DNA of 64,000 nt from Eukaryota sp. TZLM1-RC (GCA_040285825.1 JAUPSS010000003.1:62001-126000); one strand, 5' to 3'. Positions 52,568-61,600 are shown, numbered from the stretch's first letter. Made by a program: numbers and translations. Notes: generated by a model from the letters alone, not told the origin.

Positions 52568-54097
52568 CTGCCTTTTCCTCTCTTTCGAGCGACGAGCCCT
52601 GGAAGCTCTAGTCACAGGAGGTGAACTAATGGAAATATGACGCTTCTTGGGAGGAGCGGATTTAGTACGGCGACGTGCTTTTGAAGTCTTGATAAAGTCT
52701 TTATACGCGGCAGTATTTTGGACTGTAGACACATGTTCGGTGGTGATCTCTTTTCCAGGCCATTGCACTTGGCAAAAGTCACCATCCTGACTGAGCACTT
52801 TTTCAATGATGTGTTCTTCGACATCACCTGCAGCGACCCAGGAGTGGAACTCATCGTTGGTGGGCAAGCTGGAGTGCCAGGGTGCTAAATGTTTGACGCT
52901 AGCTTGGACAATCGTACCTGTGCAGAGATTCTTAATATTCACAGACGAATTGGATACGATTTCAGTAATTAGGAAGGGTCCTAAATAGTCTCCATGAAGC
53001 TTAGCGGAAGAGCCAGATGCTCTCAATACCAATTGACCAACTTCAAAAGGGTTTGGAGTTGACGATCTAGTTAGCTTGGAAGCTTTGGAAGCTTGATGGT
53101 GTGCTGCCTTTTCCTGTTTCTCTTTCAATCTTCGAAATTTAGATTGAATTTCTTGAATAAAAGATGACTCAGACGTAGAGCTTTCAATGATTTCAAGAAT
53201 TTTGCCAGGGTCTGATCTGGGAGACACATCTGAGCCAAAGATCACTTGGTATGGGGTGTGGTTGGTAATTGAGCTCTTGGAAGAGTTGATCAATAATTGC
53301 ACATAAGGCAAGTATTCAGACCACACATCGTAGGCATTGAAGTCTACGAGCAATTTCCGTAGGTTTTGCAGGATGTCTCTGTGTCGGCGCTCTACCAGGC
53401 CGTTGGACGGAGAAAACCTAGGTATTGACTTTGACACCTCTATGCCCAAAAATTTGCTTAATTCGTCAAAGACAGCCTTGGAAAATTCGGGTCCATTATC
53501 GCTGTGGATTTGAAATGGAATACCAAAGATGGCACAGACTTTCCAAATTAATGCATCTGCAGTAAGATTGGCATTTATCTCTTTTAAAGGCACGATGATC
53601 GTGAACCTAGAGAAGCTGTCAATAAATACGAGGATGTATTTGTAGCCTTCTTGATCTTCTGGAAGAGGACCAATGACGTCGGCGTTGACGCGAGCAAAAG
53701 GTCTGTCAGCCCACAATGAACCGGTTGGGGGAACATGCAGTTTGGGAATTGGCTTTGTTTTCTGACAGGAGGGGCATTCTTGGACGTGCTTATTCATGTC
53801 GGTGAGCATGTTTGGCCACCAATAATCGCTGTTCCTGAGCTTGTTCAGGCTTTCAGCTTTGCTTGGATGACCTCCTTGCAGAAGTCCATGCAACAAGTTA
53901 AGGGTGTCCTTAGTGATTGATTTGGGAATCACTATCTTGTTGTCGTGAGTCATATATAAATCAAGATGATTGTTATGAACACAGTTGTTGAAAGAGGGGT
54001 CTTTGGAAGCTATGGCAAGCTTCTGTTCGGACCTAATCCTACAGAGCCATGGCTCGAAAATAGGCAGATCGTTGGAACATCGTTCTCTGATGACCAT
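52562..54097 (-). CDS. G3 integrase
   Basis: 511 codons in the same frame as the preceding pol frame, separated from it by one TAA. The zinc-binding domain reads HGLLQGGHPSK...YWWPNML...CPSCQKTK. The core has all three acidic residues: NADVIGPLPED, HSDNGPEFSK and NGLVERRHRD. The C-terminal part (~350-430) has a QLVLRASGSSAKLHGDYLGPF block typical of Gypsy integrases, and the end is Arg/Lys-rich (RASRARRSKERKRQ), suited to nuclear import or DNA contact. It inserts the cDNA into the genome. All key residues are present. The closest relative here is the G1 relic. Confidence 0.93.
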   Translation of the reverse strand: MVIRERCSNDLPIFEPWLCRIRSEQKLAIASKDPSFNNCVHNNHLDLYMTHDNKIVIPKSITKDTLNLLHGLLQGGHPSKAESLNKLRNSDYWWPNMLTDMNKHVQECPSCQKTKPIPKLHVPPTGSLWADRPFARVNADVIGPLPEDQEGYKYILVFIDSFSRFTIIVPLKEINANLTADALIWKVCAIFGIPFQIHSDNGPEFSKAVFDELSKFLGIEVSKSIPRFSPSNGLVERRHRDILQNLRKLLVDFNAYDVWSEYLPYVQLLINSSKSSITNHTPYQVIFGSDVSPRSDPGKILEIIESSTSESSFIQEIQSKFRRLKEKQEKAAHHQASKASKLTRSSTPNPFEVGQLVLRASGSSAKLHGDYLGPFLITEIVSNSSVNIKNLCTGTIVQASVKHLAPWHSSLPTNDEFHSWVAAGDVEEHIIEKVLSQDGDFCQVQWPGKEITTEHVSTVQNTAAYKDFIKTSKARRRTKSAPPKKRHISISSPPVTRASRARRSKERKRQC

Positions 54098-54127
54098 GAT
54101 ACGTTCGAAGTTGTTTAAGTCTTCGAT

Positions 54128-56284
54128 TTAGTATCTTTCATTTTCTGTTCCATCAATTTTATCAATGTAAAATATTGGATGAAAATTTGGAGGCATTTGA
54201 TGGGACAAATGATTGATCTCTTGATGGTCTATAGGCGGAACTATTCGAGACAACATATCAGCCCAGAAGTTATCTTCCCCTTTGGTATGTACCAAATCAA
54301 AGCAGAATTCAGAGAATATGGGTAACCATCTTGTTACAACTCTGTTCTTCTCAGGAGCCGTGAACATGTAGGTAAGGTTTTGATGGTCTGTGAATATAAC
54401 CAGTTTCCTTCCTTTCAAGTAGTTTTCAAAACCACTTTGAGTTAACATGAGTAGGATAGCATAGAGTTCCTTTTGGTTTGTCGGCCAGTTCTTTTGCGAG
54501 TTGGTTAACAACCGGCTGAAGAAGCTGATAGGCCTACATTTCCTGTTGATCAGGGGGGTAACGGGGTCGTCGACTTGTTCGATTTGTTCCCATATGACGC
54601 CGCCTACAGCAATGTCGGATGCATCGCAACTAATTAAAATTTGGTTTTCCAGCGGAGGTAAGCTGAGCGGCATGTGCTTCACTATCAGTTGTTTGATCTT
54701 TTGAAGGAGTCCGTCGTGCATGTCGGTCCATTGAAGGCGTTGCGCGCGGGGTTTGGGTTTAACTTTGGAGTTATTTCCATCCTTCTTAGTCAATCTGATG
54801 ATAGGAGCGATGAGCTCAGATACCTGAGGAGGCCATTTTCTAATGAAGTTGACTGATCCTACGAGGCTGCGGACGTCTTTGATTGTCTTTGGTCTAGGTA
54901 GATTCAGCAAAGATTCAACGCGAGTGGGATCGATAGTCCGTTGTTTGTTTTGGAAAACACTGCCCAGTATCTTGATTGGGTGTCTGGAAGACACGAAATG
55001 GCACTTTGGAAGCCCCAAGGAAACTCTTTTGCATCTGGCTTGATCAAGGACGCGACGGAGGCGTTCAATGAATTCGTCAAAGGTTGAACCTATGATTATG
55101 ATGTCATCTATGTAAATGAAGACACCGTCTTCCGAGAAGATGTCAGCCATGACGTTTTGGAATACGGCTGGGACATTCTTTAGGCCAAAAGCTGCACGTT
55201 TGAACATGATGCTTTTGCCAGGAATGCTCAGGGCTGTTTTCTGCCAATCCTTTTCGGCAATTTGGAGTTGCCAAAAGGCTTTGGGGAGGTCAAGGGTGCC
55301 TATGTAGTTCGCTTGGGAGAGAAATACCAGCACGTCGGAGATCCTTGGAAGGTTGGGCTCAACAGGAATGGTGTTGGCGTTGACTCCGTCCTTGCCACTA
55401 TAATCACCGGTAAAGCGGGGCTTACGGTGATCTGGGTAGACCACTAGACAGACAGGGGAGCTGAACTCATGGTTCGATGGGACAGCAAATCCTGAGTCTA
55501 TGAGTTCGTCGAAAATTTGGTTAGCGACCTCTAGCCTGGCTGGATTCAGGGTCCTGGTGGGTCTTCTAACTCTGACGTCTTCATTGTAGAAGTTGATTTC
55601 CATGGGAGAGCAATCAATACCTTCAGCATGAGGCTTGAGGGTGAATACGTCTTCGAACTCTTTCAAAGTTTGAAGTAGGGACTTCTTGAAATGGTCGTTG
55701 TCGAGGTTGATGGTACAACCAGATGAGTTGATGTGTTCCAACCAACGTGTGGAAACGTTGACGACTTCTGAAGCTTGCGATATTCGATGGTCGAATTCGG
55801 CTTCAGGTAATAGTAATGTACGACAGGCGTCGTCCATTCTAATATAAATGCCCTTGTTGTTCATCAGCCCAAGGTGACTCAACAAGTCAGCACCAATGAG
55901 AATGGTCTCGTGTCCAGGAACGATGCTGAACTTGTGTTTCACGTGTACAATCTGGGTAACACTACTTAGTCTAATGCTAAGGGTTCCAGAAGCAGTACCA
56001 AGGGACTGTGAGGTAGTTCCATCAGCAATCTTGTATGATATGGTTTCGTTGGACCGTGCCATGTTACAATTACTGATGACGTCTTCCGTGACTACTGAGC
56101 ATGTTGCACCAGAGTCAATTATGCCTTTAACTTCGACATTGTTGATCAAGAAGTTTAATTGTAGGCAGTTGGTTGTGGACTTTATGGTTTGTACCATGAA
56201 TATTGTATCCGAATCGTATTCAGCTTGTTCTGAGAAGAAATTAGCTTGAATGTTGTGTGTCTTGGTATGTTCCAAGTTGGCCAA
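54128..56284 (-). CDS. G3 protease, reverse transcriptase and RNase H
   Basis: 718 codons. Opens without an ATG (TTG GCC AAC), so it must be made as a fusion with Gag. Aspartic protease near residues 50-70 (GIIDSGATCSVV). RT from ~190, with VRRPTRTLNP, SGKDGVNANT, LDLPKAFWQL and catalytic FIYIDDIII. RNase H from ~560 with ISCDASDIAVGG, ELYAILL and FTDHQNLTYMF, ending near GEDNFWADMLSR. All catalytic residues are in place. Upstream the same frame stays open to a TGA at 56408-56410, beyond which it carries the Gag zinc knuckle. It ends at a TAA directly before the integrase frame. Confidence 0.93.
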   Translation of the reverse strand: MANLEHTKTHNIQANFFSEQAEYDSDTIFMVQTIKSTTNCLQLNFLINNVEVKGIIDSGATCSVVTEDVISNCNMARSNETISYKIADGTTSQSLGTASGTLSIRLSSVTQIVHVKHKFSIVPGHETILIGADLLSHLGLMNNKGIYIRMDDACRTLLLPEAEFDHRISQASEVVNVSTRWLEHINSSGCTINLDNDHFKKSLLQTLKEFEDVFTLKPHAEGIDCSPMEINFYNEDVRVRRPTRTLNPARLEVANQIFDELIDSGFAVPSNHEFSSPVCLVVYPDHRKPRFTGDYSGKDGVNANTIPVEPNLPRISDVLVFLSQANYIGTLDLPKAFWQLQIAEKDWQKTALSIPGKSIMFKRAAFGLKNVPAVFQNVMADIFSEDGVFIYIDDIIIIGSTFDEFIERLRRVLDQARCKRVSLGLPKCHFVSSRHPIKILGSVFQNKQRTIDPTRVESLLNLPRPKTIKDVRSLVGSVNFIRKWPPQVSELIAPIIRLTKKDGNNSKVKPKPRAQRLQWTDMHDGLLQKIKQLIVKHMPLSLPPLENQILISCDASDIAVGGVIWEQIEQVDDPVTPLINRKCRPISFFSRLLTNSQKNWPTNQKELYAILLMLTQSGFENYLKGRKLVIFTDHQNLTYMFTAPEKNRVVTRWLPIFSEFCFDLVHTKGEDNFWADMLSRIVPPIDHQEINHLSHQMPPNFHPIFYIDKIDGTENERY

Positions 56285-56292
56285 AGGATCGA

Positions 56293-59200
56293 TTAGGGAA
56301 TCTTTCCATGTTGTGTTTTCTGTGTGGGAATTTGTTGTAGTTGTAGGGGGTATGGTTTCAAAACTGCGTAAATAGTGACGGGAACGTTTATTATATGATG
56401 AAGAGCCTCAGCCTCTGCCGCGAGTGCCTCTTCGACAACGGAAACCAGAACCTCTAGAACCTCTGCCTCGAGCTTGATGTTGAGCTTGTTGCTCTCTCCA
56501 CTTTTTGCTTCTTTGGCAGTCCTCACTAGGGCACCTTTCAGTCGGATGACCCATTTGTTTACAGAAATTGCATTGGACGTTGGGATCAGACTGAGTGGAA
56601 GACGGTTGAGTAGAGCTTCCTTCTCGTCGTTGTTGTTTGGGCGCCTGTCAGAGCTGGAACCTCTTGGTTTGGGGATAGCAGGGGGAGAAGGTACCGTCTG
56701 TCTGCAACAGTTCTCAGTCTGAAACGAGATTCTATTTTGATACAAGAAGTCCACGTGATTGATCTGCTCCTTAAAAGATCTAGCATTACAGAAATTTTCG
56801 TATTCTATTTGGAGAACACTGAAAAATTCTCCTAGGGTGTGGCCATCTGAGTAGTAATGGGAGGGATTGGACCAGATCCTGAGGAGTCTGTCCCTGATGA
56901 TGGTAATACCGATGCTTTCAATGACGTGAGAAGCAAATTCCCATTCGGGGAGTCGGTCGACGGGGTTTCCGTGGATGGTGATGTTTCTCATTTGATGAGT
57001 CAGACCGCGAACGTCTTGGATAGCGGTGGAACGCGTTAAGACTCTGCCTATGTTAAGCATGAAGTCTATCCATCTGTTACCATAATCTCTCTCAGACCAA
57101 TCCATGTGTACAGCATGAAGTGCGTCCAGGGCTTGATCCAGTCTACTGAATTGGGTTCTCCTTAGGATCTGTTCCCAAATGTTGCGTTCGTCTTTGCTGG
57201 TTGGGACCATGGCGGAGGAAATTGAAAGGCCAGTGCCTTGATACCTTAAAGCGTTGAGAGCTTCAGGTGTAACGCATTCAGCTAAGCCTTTAGGACTAAT
57301 GCGCATGGCAGATCTGAAAAGATCCCATTCATGAATTGGTTCACTGTCGAACCGTTGGTCAGATGCCAGTTCTGCTGATCTAGCTCGTTCAAGTTCTTCA
57401 CGAAGTCTAGCAACTTCGCTGGCTAAAGCAACTTGGGCAGGATCCTCGATGTTGCCTCGAGCCTCGTCTACAATTCTATCTGTACGACTCCAGAGGATAA
57501 ACTTGTTAACAAACTTGAGGAGTTTATCAACATCCATTAAATCAGTCGCGTTGAGAGTTGGACGTTTGGGGCGGTCTCTGCGTCTGTTGTTTCTATCTCT
57601 TGATCCCACCATGGAAGATAGGAGAAGGTTACTATCGTAAGTACCTGAGAAAATAGAACGTGAAGAACTAACCGTAGAAGGTGTTGGTTGAGCCGTGTGT
57701 TGTGAACTTGTTGAACCAGTGGAAGGAGGTGTGGGTGGAACCACTGATTGTTCCATCGGCTGTGCAGGTGCTGGAGTTTGTTCCATTGGTGCTAGCACAG
57801 TTGGAATTGAGTCTGGAGTTGGGGACTCATCACTGACTTCTACTACAACATCCTCTTCAGTTTGTTCCATGGGAGGATTATGCGAGGGTTCTGTAGAAGT
57901 TTCCATAGGTTGATCTGTGGAAGGTGGAACTTCGCGTTGGTGAGGTTCAGGAGAAGGTTCTATCTCTTCAATCTGGGCTGGAACCTGGTAAGAAGAGATC
58001 GCTGGTTGAACCAAGCGTGTTTTCTCTATACGACCTTCTACCATTACCCACTTTAACATCCTGGATTCTATGCATCCAGGGAAAACGGTGACGAGCTGGA
58101 GGGCTCTTTGAAGATTGCCTGATCTTCTGTGGTCAGGACCACAATATGAAGCTATATGGTCAGGACGTCTGTCGTAAAGAAAGAGTCTTTCACCGTATGT
58201 AGTTTCGGTAAACCACCACCCTGTTCTATAATCTCTGTCGATAAGGATATCGAGAGATGCGTTGTACCCAGGGCTGAACCTAGGGTAGGGGCAAGGGTTG
58301 TGAACATTTAAGAAGAGGTTGTCTTCATCTCCAGCGAAGCGTCTGAATACTCCTTCTCGAGTAGTTCTCATGAACCTAACTCCGGGTCTTGGTTCGTGAG
58401 TTGGTTTTGGGTCATTCCTGGAGGTTTCTGGGGTGATCCTTTCATCGGTAAGAAATGGACCTATTCTGGGAGAGATCCATAATCCTAAGTCGTTCTCGAC
58501 TTTGGGACCGTAGAAAGGAGGCCGTTTGTTGCTCATCTCCGTGGGAGGGATGGCTTCTGGATCCTCTGGAATGACTCGTGTGTCCCTATATCTAGCGTAA
58601 GGGTTGTGCTGACGGGAAGCACCATGATGAACACTTGAGCTAGCGTGGGAGCTAGTTTGAGAACGGGTAAGTTGAGCAGGTGTAGAGGATGTTCCTCTTC
58701 TAGCTTCAATCTCTCTGTCCAATCTTTTTCTGTGTTCCCAGTTTCGTTCTTCTTGGAGGAAACGCTCTATATATTCTTTAGAGACCTCACCAGGAATTTT
58801 GTCAATTTCAGAAGAAGGTGCCGTGGGAGGGACCTGATGTTGAGGTAGAGGGGAGAATTCCTTGGGAGGTTCCTCGTACTCAACCAAATCTGAAAAGATT
58901 TGTTCGTACCTTTTCCTTTGCTCTTCGGAAAGATACGAAGGAAGGTTCGAAAGGCTAGGAATGGAATCACTAGCCTGGTGAGGGGAAACAGACAGATTAT
59001 TAACTCCACTAACTGTTGAAGTTAGAGGAGATCCTGAAGTTGGAACAGCAGGATTTTGGATAGTTCTCCTAACAGTTGGAACTGGAGGGAGAAACTGTTG
59101 AGAGTGAGAGGGTGGAACCTCAGAACTAGATGAAAGGGATGAAGATGGTACTTCAATGGCCTTTGTAGAGGAGGAAGAGGGTTGATCTTCTAATCCTTCC

Positions 59201-59688
59201 TTTGACGCGAGAGAAGGTTGAACAGTCTCTCTGTTCTGAGTAGAAGGTGAAGATGGTACTTCAGAACTTCTTTCAGGGAGGGAAGAAGATGGGACTTCAG
59301 ACGCCCTTAAATGTGAAGGAGGGAGAGGAGCAACGGAATCCTCAGCATCTTCATCGTCGTAGGAGACTAATGAAGGGCTTCTTCCTTCCGAAGGAATAGA
59401 ATCCTTAGGAGGGTTGTCTCCTTCCACAGGAACGGAATCCAGAGGAGGGGAACTTCCTTCCATTGGAACGGAATCCTCAGGAAGGGAACTATTTTCCTTT
59501 GGGGTGGAACCCTCAGGACGAGTTGCTTCAGGAAGCGCAGAAGCTTCAACCGAAGAAGGAGGCATGGAAGCAGGGTCTGTGGTTAATGGTGAGGAAGAGG
59601 GACCAGTCTCTTCCTCAAGGATCCTACGTTGAGCCGGGGACGACCCAATACGTATTGATGGTCTTGGCTGTTGGTTATTGTCTGACAT
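56293..59688 (-). CDS. G3 Gag polyprotein
   Basis: 1131 codons from ATG 59688, which lies inside the 5' LTR (MSDNNQQPRPS is LTR-encoded). Residues 1-~330 are Ser/Pro/Glu-rich and low complexity. ~330-540 is a basic/aromatic region, ~540-690 is again Pro/Ser-rich, and ~700-1020 is helical and capsid-like (VHMDWSERDYGNRWIDFML). The final ~60 codons in this frame look wrong. The expected nucleocapsid knuckle CNFCKQMGHPTERC and Arg/Gly-rich tail are encoded in the -1 frame at about 56420-56585. So either the frame is broken near 56635 or ribosomes shift there. Unusually long for a Gypsy Gag. Confidence 0.88.
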   Translation of the reverse strand: MSDNNQQPRPSIRIGSSPAQRRILEEETGPSSSPLTTDPASMPPSSVEASALPEATRPEGSTPKENSSLPEDSVPMEGSSPPLDSVPVEGDNPPKDSIPSEGRSPSLVSYDDEDAEDSVAPLPPSHLRASEVPSSSLPERSSEVPSSPSTQNRETVQPSLASKEGLEDQPSSSSTKAIEVPSSSLSSSSEVPPSHSQQFLPPVPTVRRTIQNPAVPTSGSPLTSTVSGVNNLSVSPHQASDSIPSLSNLPSYLSEEQRKRYEQIFSDLVEYEEPPKEFSPLPQHQVPPTAPSSEIDKIPGEVSKEYIERFLQEERNWEHRKRLDREIEARRGTSSTPAQLTRSQTSSHASSSVHHGASRQHNPYARYRDTRVIPEDPEAIPPTEMSNKRPPFYGPKVENDLGLWISPRIGPFLTDERITPETSRNDPKPTHEPRPGVRFMRTTREGVFRRFAGDEDNLFLNVHNPCPYPRFSPGYNASLDILIDRDYRTGWWFTETTYGERLFLYDRRPDHIASYCGPDHRRSGNLQRALQLVTVFPGCIESRMLKWVMVEGRIEKTRLVQPAISSYQVPAQIEEIEPSPEPHQREVPPSTDQPMETSTEPSHNPPMEQTEEDVVVEVSDESPTPDSIPTVLAPMEQTPAPAQPMEQSVVPPTPPSTGSTSSQHTAQPTPSTVSSSRSIFSGTYDSNLLLSSMVGSRDRNNRRRDRPKRPTLNATDLMDVDKLLKFVNKFILWSRTDRIVDEARGNIEDPAQVALASEVARLREELERARSAELASDQRFDSEPIHEWDLFRSAMRISPKGLAECVTPEALNALRYQGTGLSISSAMVPTSKDERNIWEQILRRTQFSRLDQALDALHAVHMDWSERDYGNRWIDFMLNIGRVLTRSTAIQDVRGLTHQMRNITIHGNPVDRLPEWEFASHVIESIGITIIRDRLLRIWSNPSHYYSDGHTLGEFFSVLQIEYENFCNARSFKEQINHVDFLYQNRISFQTENCCRQTVPSPPAIPKPRGSSSDRRPNNNDEKEALLNRLPLSLIPTSNAISVNKWVIRLKGALVRTAKEAKSGESNKLNIKLEAEVLEVLVSVVEEALAAEAEALHHIINVPVTIYAVLKPYPLQLQQIPTQKTQHGKIP
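56635..56641 (-). promoter_or_regulatory. Possible -1 ribosomal frameshift heptamer
   Basis: The minus strand reads CCCAAAC in Gag phase C-CCA-AAC, which fits the X-XXY-YYZ rule. A -1 slip here leads directly into the frame with the zinc knuckle, Arg/Gly-rich tail and, past one TGA, protease. The position upstream of the knuckle is unusual, so a plain one-base deletion is an equal alternative. Confidence 0.3.
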
Positions 59689-59809
59689 ACAATGTAGAGT
59701 AACAGAAGTGTAATTTATTACGAAGAGGAATTGTATTCTCTCTTCTTAAGCTAACAGGCGGAATACTAATAACTAAACTATTAACTATAAATACTATTCA
59801 AGACTAACA
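59656..59809 (-). repeat. G3 5' LTR (154 bp), contains the gag start codon
   Basis: Begins TGTTAGTC and ends ACCATCA on the minus strand. The gag ATG at 59688 is 33 bp from its inner edge. A TATTTATAG near the outer end may be the core promoter. Confidence 0.92.
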
Positions 59810-60089
59810 TATGGAGTAATTGGCGTTGGCCTTTAGATGTGGAAGGCTTAGGAAAAGAACCAGTGGTGATGACGGTCATAAACAGATACCATACATCCTG
59901 TTCCACTAAAGCTCTAGATGCCAACGGAAAATTTAGAAGAAAAGATTGAAGTAATAAAGAAGCTTCATGACAAATCTCGGTGACCACAGGAAGGTCAGTC
60001 CGAATTTGTTGCACCGCTGCAGGGGTCAGCAGCGAGTTAAGTGCACAAGACCGAGTGAATACACGTGACACAGAGTGGGTGTCTGTCAT
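59810..60089 (-). pseudogene. Fanzor family-1 nuclease, N-terminal part
   Basis: ATG at 60089 (MTDTHSVSRVF). About 93 codons up to RQLLH, where G3 is inserted. The frame continues in the piece starting at 52413 (IFYNGFLPECP). The 37.5-40 kb copy has the same sequence uninterrupted (RQLLHIFYSGFL). The segment is helical with no distinct motif, consistent with the variable N-terminus of Fanzor proteins. ~150 bp of leader up to 60253 is shared with the other copy. Confidence 0.8.
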
Positions 60090-60296
60090 GTAGTGAGAAT
60101 AAAGAGCTCATCTATCAAATTTTACACTTGTCACCCCATTTTCGACTTCTGGTTGCCTGTTCTGGGCGGTTTTTAACCCTCAACTTGGTTTTGGGAGGTT
60201 TTCACTATTCCCACACTTTCCCCTCACTTCATAAACTAGGTTCATAAACTAGGTGACCTTTGTAAAAGTTTCTGGAATTTCAACTCTATGTAACTC

Positions 60297-60765
60297 ATGA
60301 AAGACGCTCTCAGCATCATCAACAGATCAGTCCACGATACTTCTTTGTCTAAAGAACGTTTCTTTGTTGGTTTTGAGGATAGACTTGGCGGTGTATTCTT
60401 CCTCCCTCTTCACGATTTTCTTGCCTTATCTGTACCATCTCACAGAATTCGCTACATATCTAAAGGAAACTCATTTTTCTGGTCTCGCACAAAACGAATC
60501 AACCTTATTGGCTCTGTTGCACCTTCTGTTTCTTTATTCTCATCTCCAACACCTGGTGTTCTCTCTCGATATTTTCCTTCTCATGCTACTGGTAGAAAGA
60601 ATTTCCAGTTACCCTTCTTCTCTAACATTGTTTCTTGTAGTGTAGGTGTTCATCATACATTGGCACTCACTGCTTGTGGTAATTGCTATGGATTTGGTCT
60701 GAACAAATCTACCAATTAGGCAACAACTACCCCCAAAGCAGCACTTTCAAACCGTTTTCCTAAGA
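60297..60765 (+). pseudogene. RCC1-repeat protein fragment
   Basis: A 140-codon frame whose end reads VSCSVGVHHTLALTACGNCYGFGLN, a typical RCC1 blade (GxxHTLALT...G.GxN). After a one-base frame change at about 60700, YQLGNNYP continues the same blade (YGQLG in canonical repeats). Then a stop ends it. Only one recognisable blade exists, so this is a truncated gene. It begins just outside the Fanzor element, which may have removed the rest. An intact paralogue elsewhere is to be expected. Confidence 0.6.
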
Positions 60766-61148
60766 TTTTTTAGAAATTCAATCAATTTATCTATCCTAAA
60801 TGAACCCTGGAGAAAACCAAAAGTCGAAATGCTATACGACACGTGTGGATAAGGTTTGTCAAGTGGCATAAAGGTAGTTAGTGTTCATCATCTACTGAGA
60901 TTTCATGTTATTATTGATTAGCTACTTGCTTCAATTGTGATGTATCCGGGACAATTCCACAGAAATGATACTATCAATTTCTGTATGTATGTTATCATGA
61001 AGCTTCAGTTGTTTTGATGAACACACAACCATCCTTTTATGAACAGCAATTATAAATCCTCTATTAATGAGAAAAACATTAAAACAGCCAAAAAAAGATT
61101 CACATATTTACACTGTTGTGACAGCATGTCAATGCTGAAACATTAAAA
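60766..61148. other. No gene seen
   Basis: AT-rich sequence between the RCC1 and CCT6 fragments, with no convincing frame or repeat. Confidence 0.5.
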
Positions 61149-61487
61149 TCAAACAATTAAGCCATATTTATTTCTATGCAATACAAATCCAACTATCCTT
61201 GTTGTTGAGCTTTCATTGACAAGCTTCTTCCTAAAGTTAACAGAATGATCATAAGGTAACAAACCAGCAGCTATAATTTCATCACACAACAATAATTGAG
61301 AAGAAATAACAGCAGACGAACGAATCATATTTCTTAAAACACAATAGTTGTCCCAAATTCCAAGTTCCTTTGGATCACAGGCTTCTCCAAAAAAGACATC
61401 TAAACCAACAATGCCACCCTCTTCGGCTTCTTCTTGCAAGTTGATAATAGTCTCTTCAGCATCAAGACCAGAGTTTTGAGCAAGTGT
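61149..61487 (-). pseudogene. CCT6: CCT6 (TCP-1 zeta) C-terminal fragment
   Basis: Minus strand, ~112 codons. TLAQNSGLDAEE, then GIVGLDVFFGEACDPKELGIWDNYCV and LLLCDEIIAAG follow the C-terminal equatorial domain of the zeta subunit of the cytosolic chaperonin (canonical GxVGVDxxTGE...GVWDNYCVKKQ...LLVDEIMRAG). A TAA lies just before the first matching codon and no start exists, so about four fifths of the protein is missing. After the normal end the frame runs on for ~37 residues of unrelated sequence. It is a broken partial gene copy, next to a repeat shared with the AATF promoter region. Confidence 0.8.
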
Positions 61488-61490
61488 TTA

Positions 61491-61600
61491 TCTCAATAGG
61501 TCAGAAACACAAAAAAAGGATTAGGGAGGGATTAGGGAGGGAAGGGAAAAAAAAGGGATTTGTATTCAACCTAAAATTCAACCACAGTAATATTCTTTCC
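61491..61600. repeat. Copy of the AATF-upstream G-rich block
   Basis: CAGAAACACAAAAAAAGGATT, then GGGAGGGATTAGGGAGGG and ATTCAACCTAAAATTCAACC correspond to ~41112-41215 in the same orientation. The G-rich centre could fold as a G-quadruplex. It begins exactly where the CCT6 fragment is cut. Confidence 0.75.

Larger units (their letters stand above)
52414..59809 (-). mobile_element. Ty3/Gypsy retrotransposon G3, complete with LTRs
   Basis: 7396 bp bounded by two 154-bp direct repeats that look identical, and by a 4-bp target duplication TATG (52410-52413 and 59810-59813). The order is LTR, gag, protease-RT-RNase H, integrase, LTR, all on the minus strand. The integrase-last order defines Ty3/Gypsy. 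The uninterrupted site exists in the sister Fanzor copy near 39550. LTR identity shows a recent insertion. Confidence 0.95.
50460..60253 (-). mobile_element. Fanzor family-1 element split by retrotransposon G3
   Basis: Two parts, 50460-52413 and 59810-60253, are collinear with the 37510-39982 element. Between them sits the complete Gypsy element G3. Without G3 the element is about 2.4 kb: 5' leader with TTCATAAACTAGG (present twice in tandem here, 60228-60253; once in the other copy), nuclease frame, 3' conserved non-coding region. The nuclease is otherwise broken only once. Confidence 0.85.

Noticed and set aside
50460-60253. Viral or giant-virus origin of the Fanzor region
   Set aside because: Fanzor genes occur in large DNA viruses, but no viral core genes are present. 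The element has a dispersed paralogue and retrotransposon insertions typical of nuclear DNA.
61510-61545. GGGATTAGGG-like run as interstitial telomere repeat
   Set aside because: The spacing is irregular, there are only two or three units, and the same block recurs near AATF as part of a longer unique repeat.
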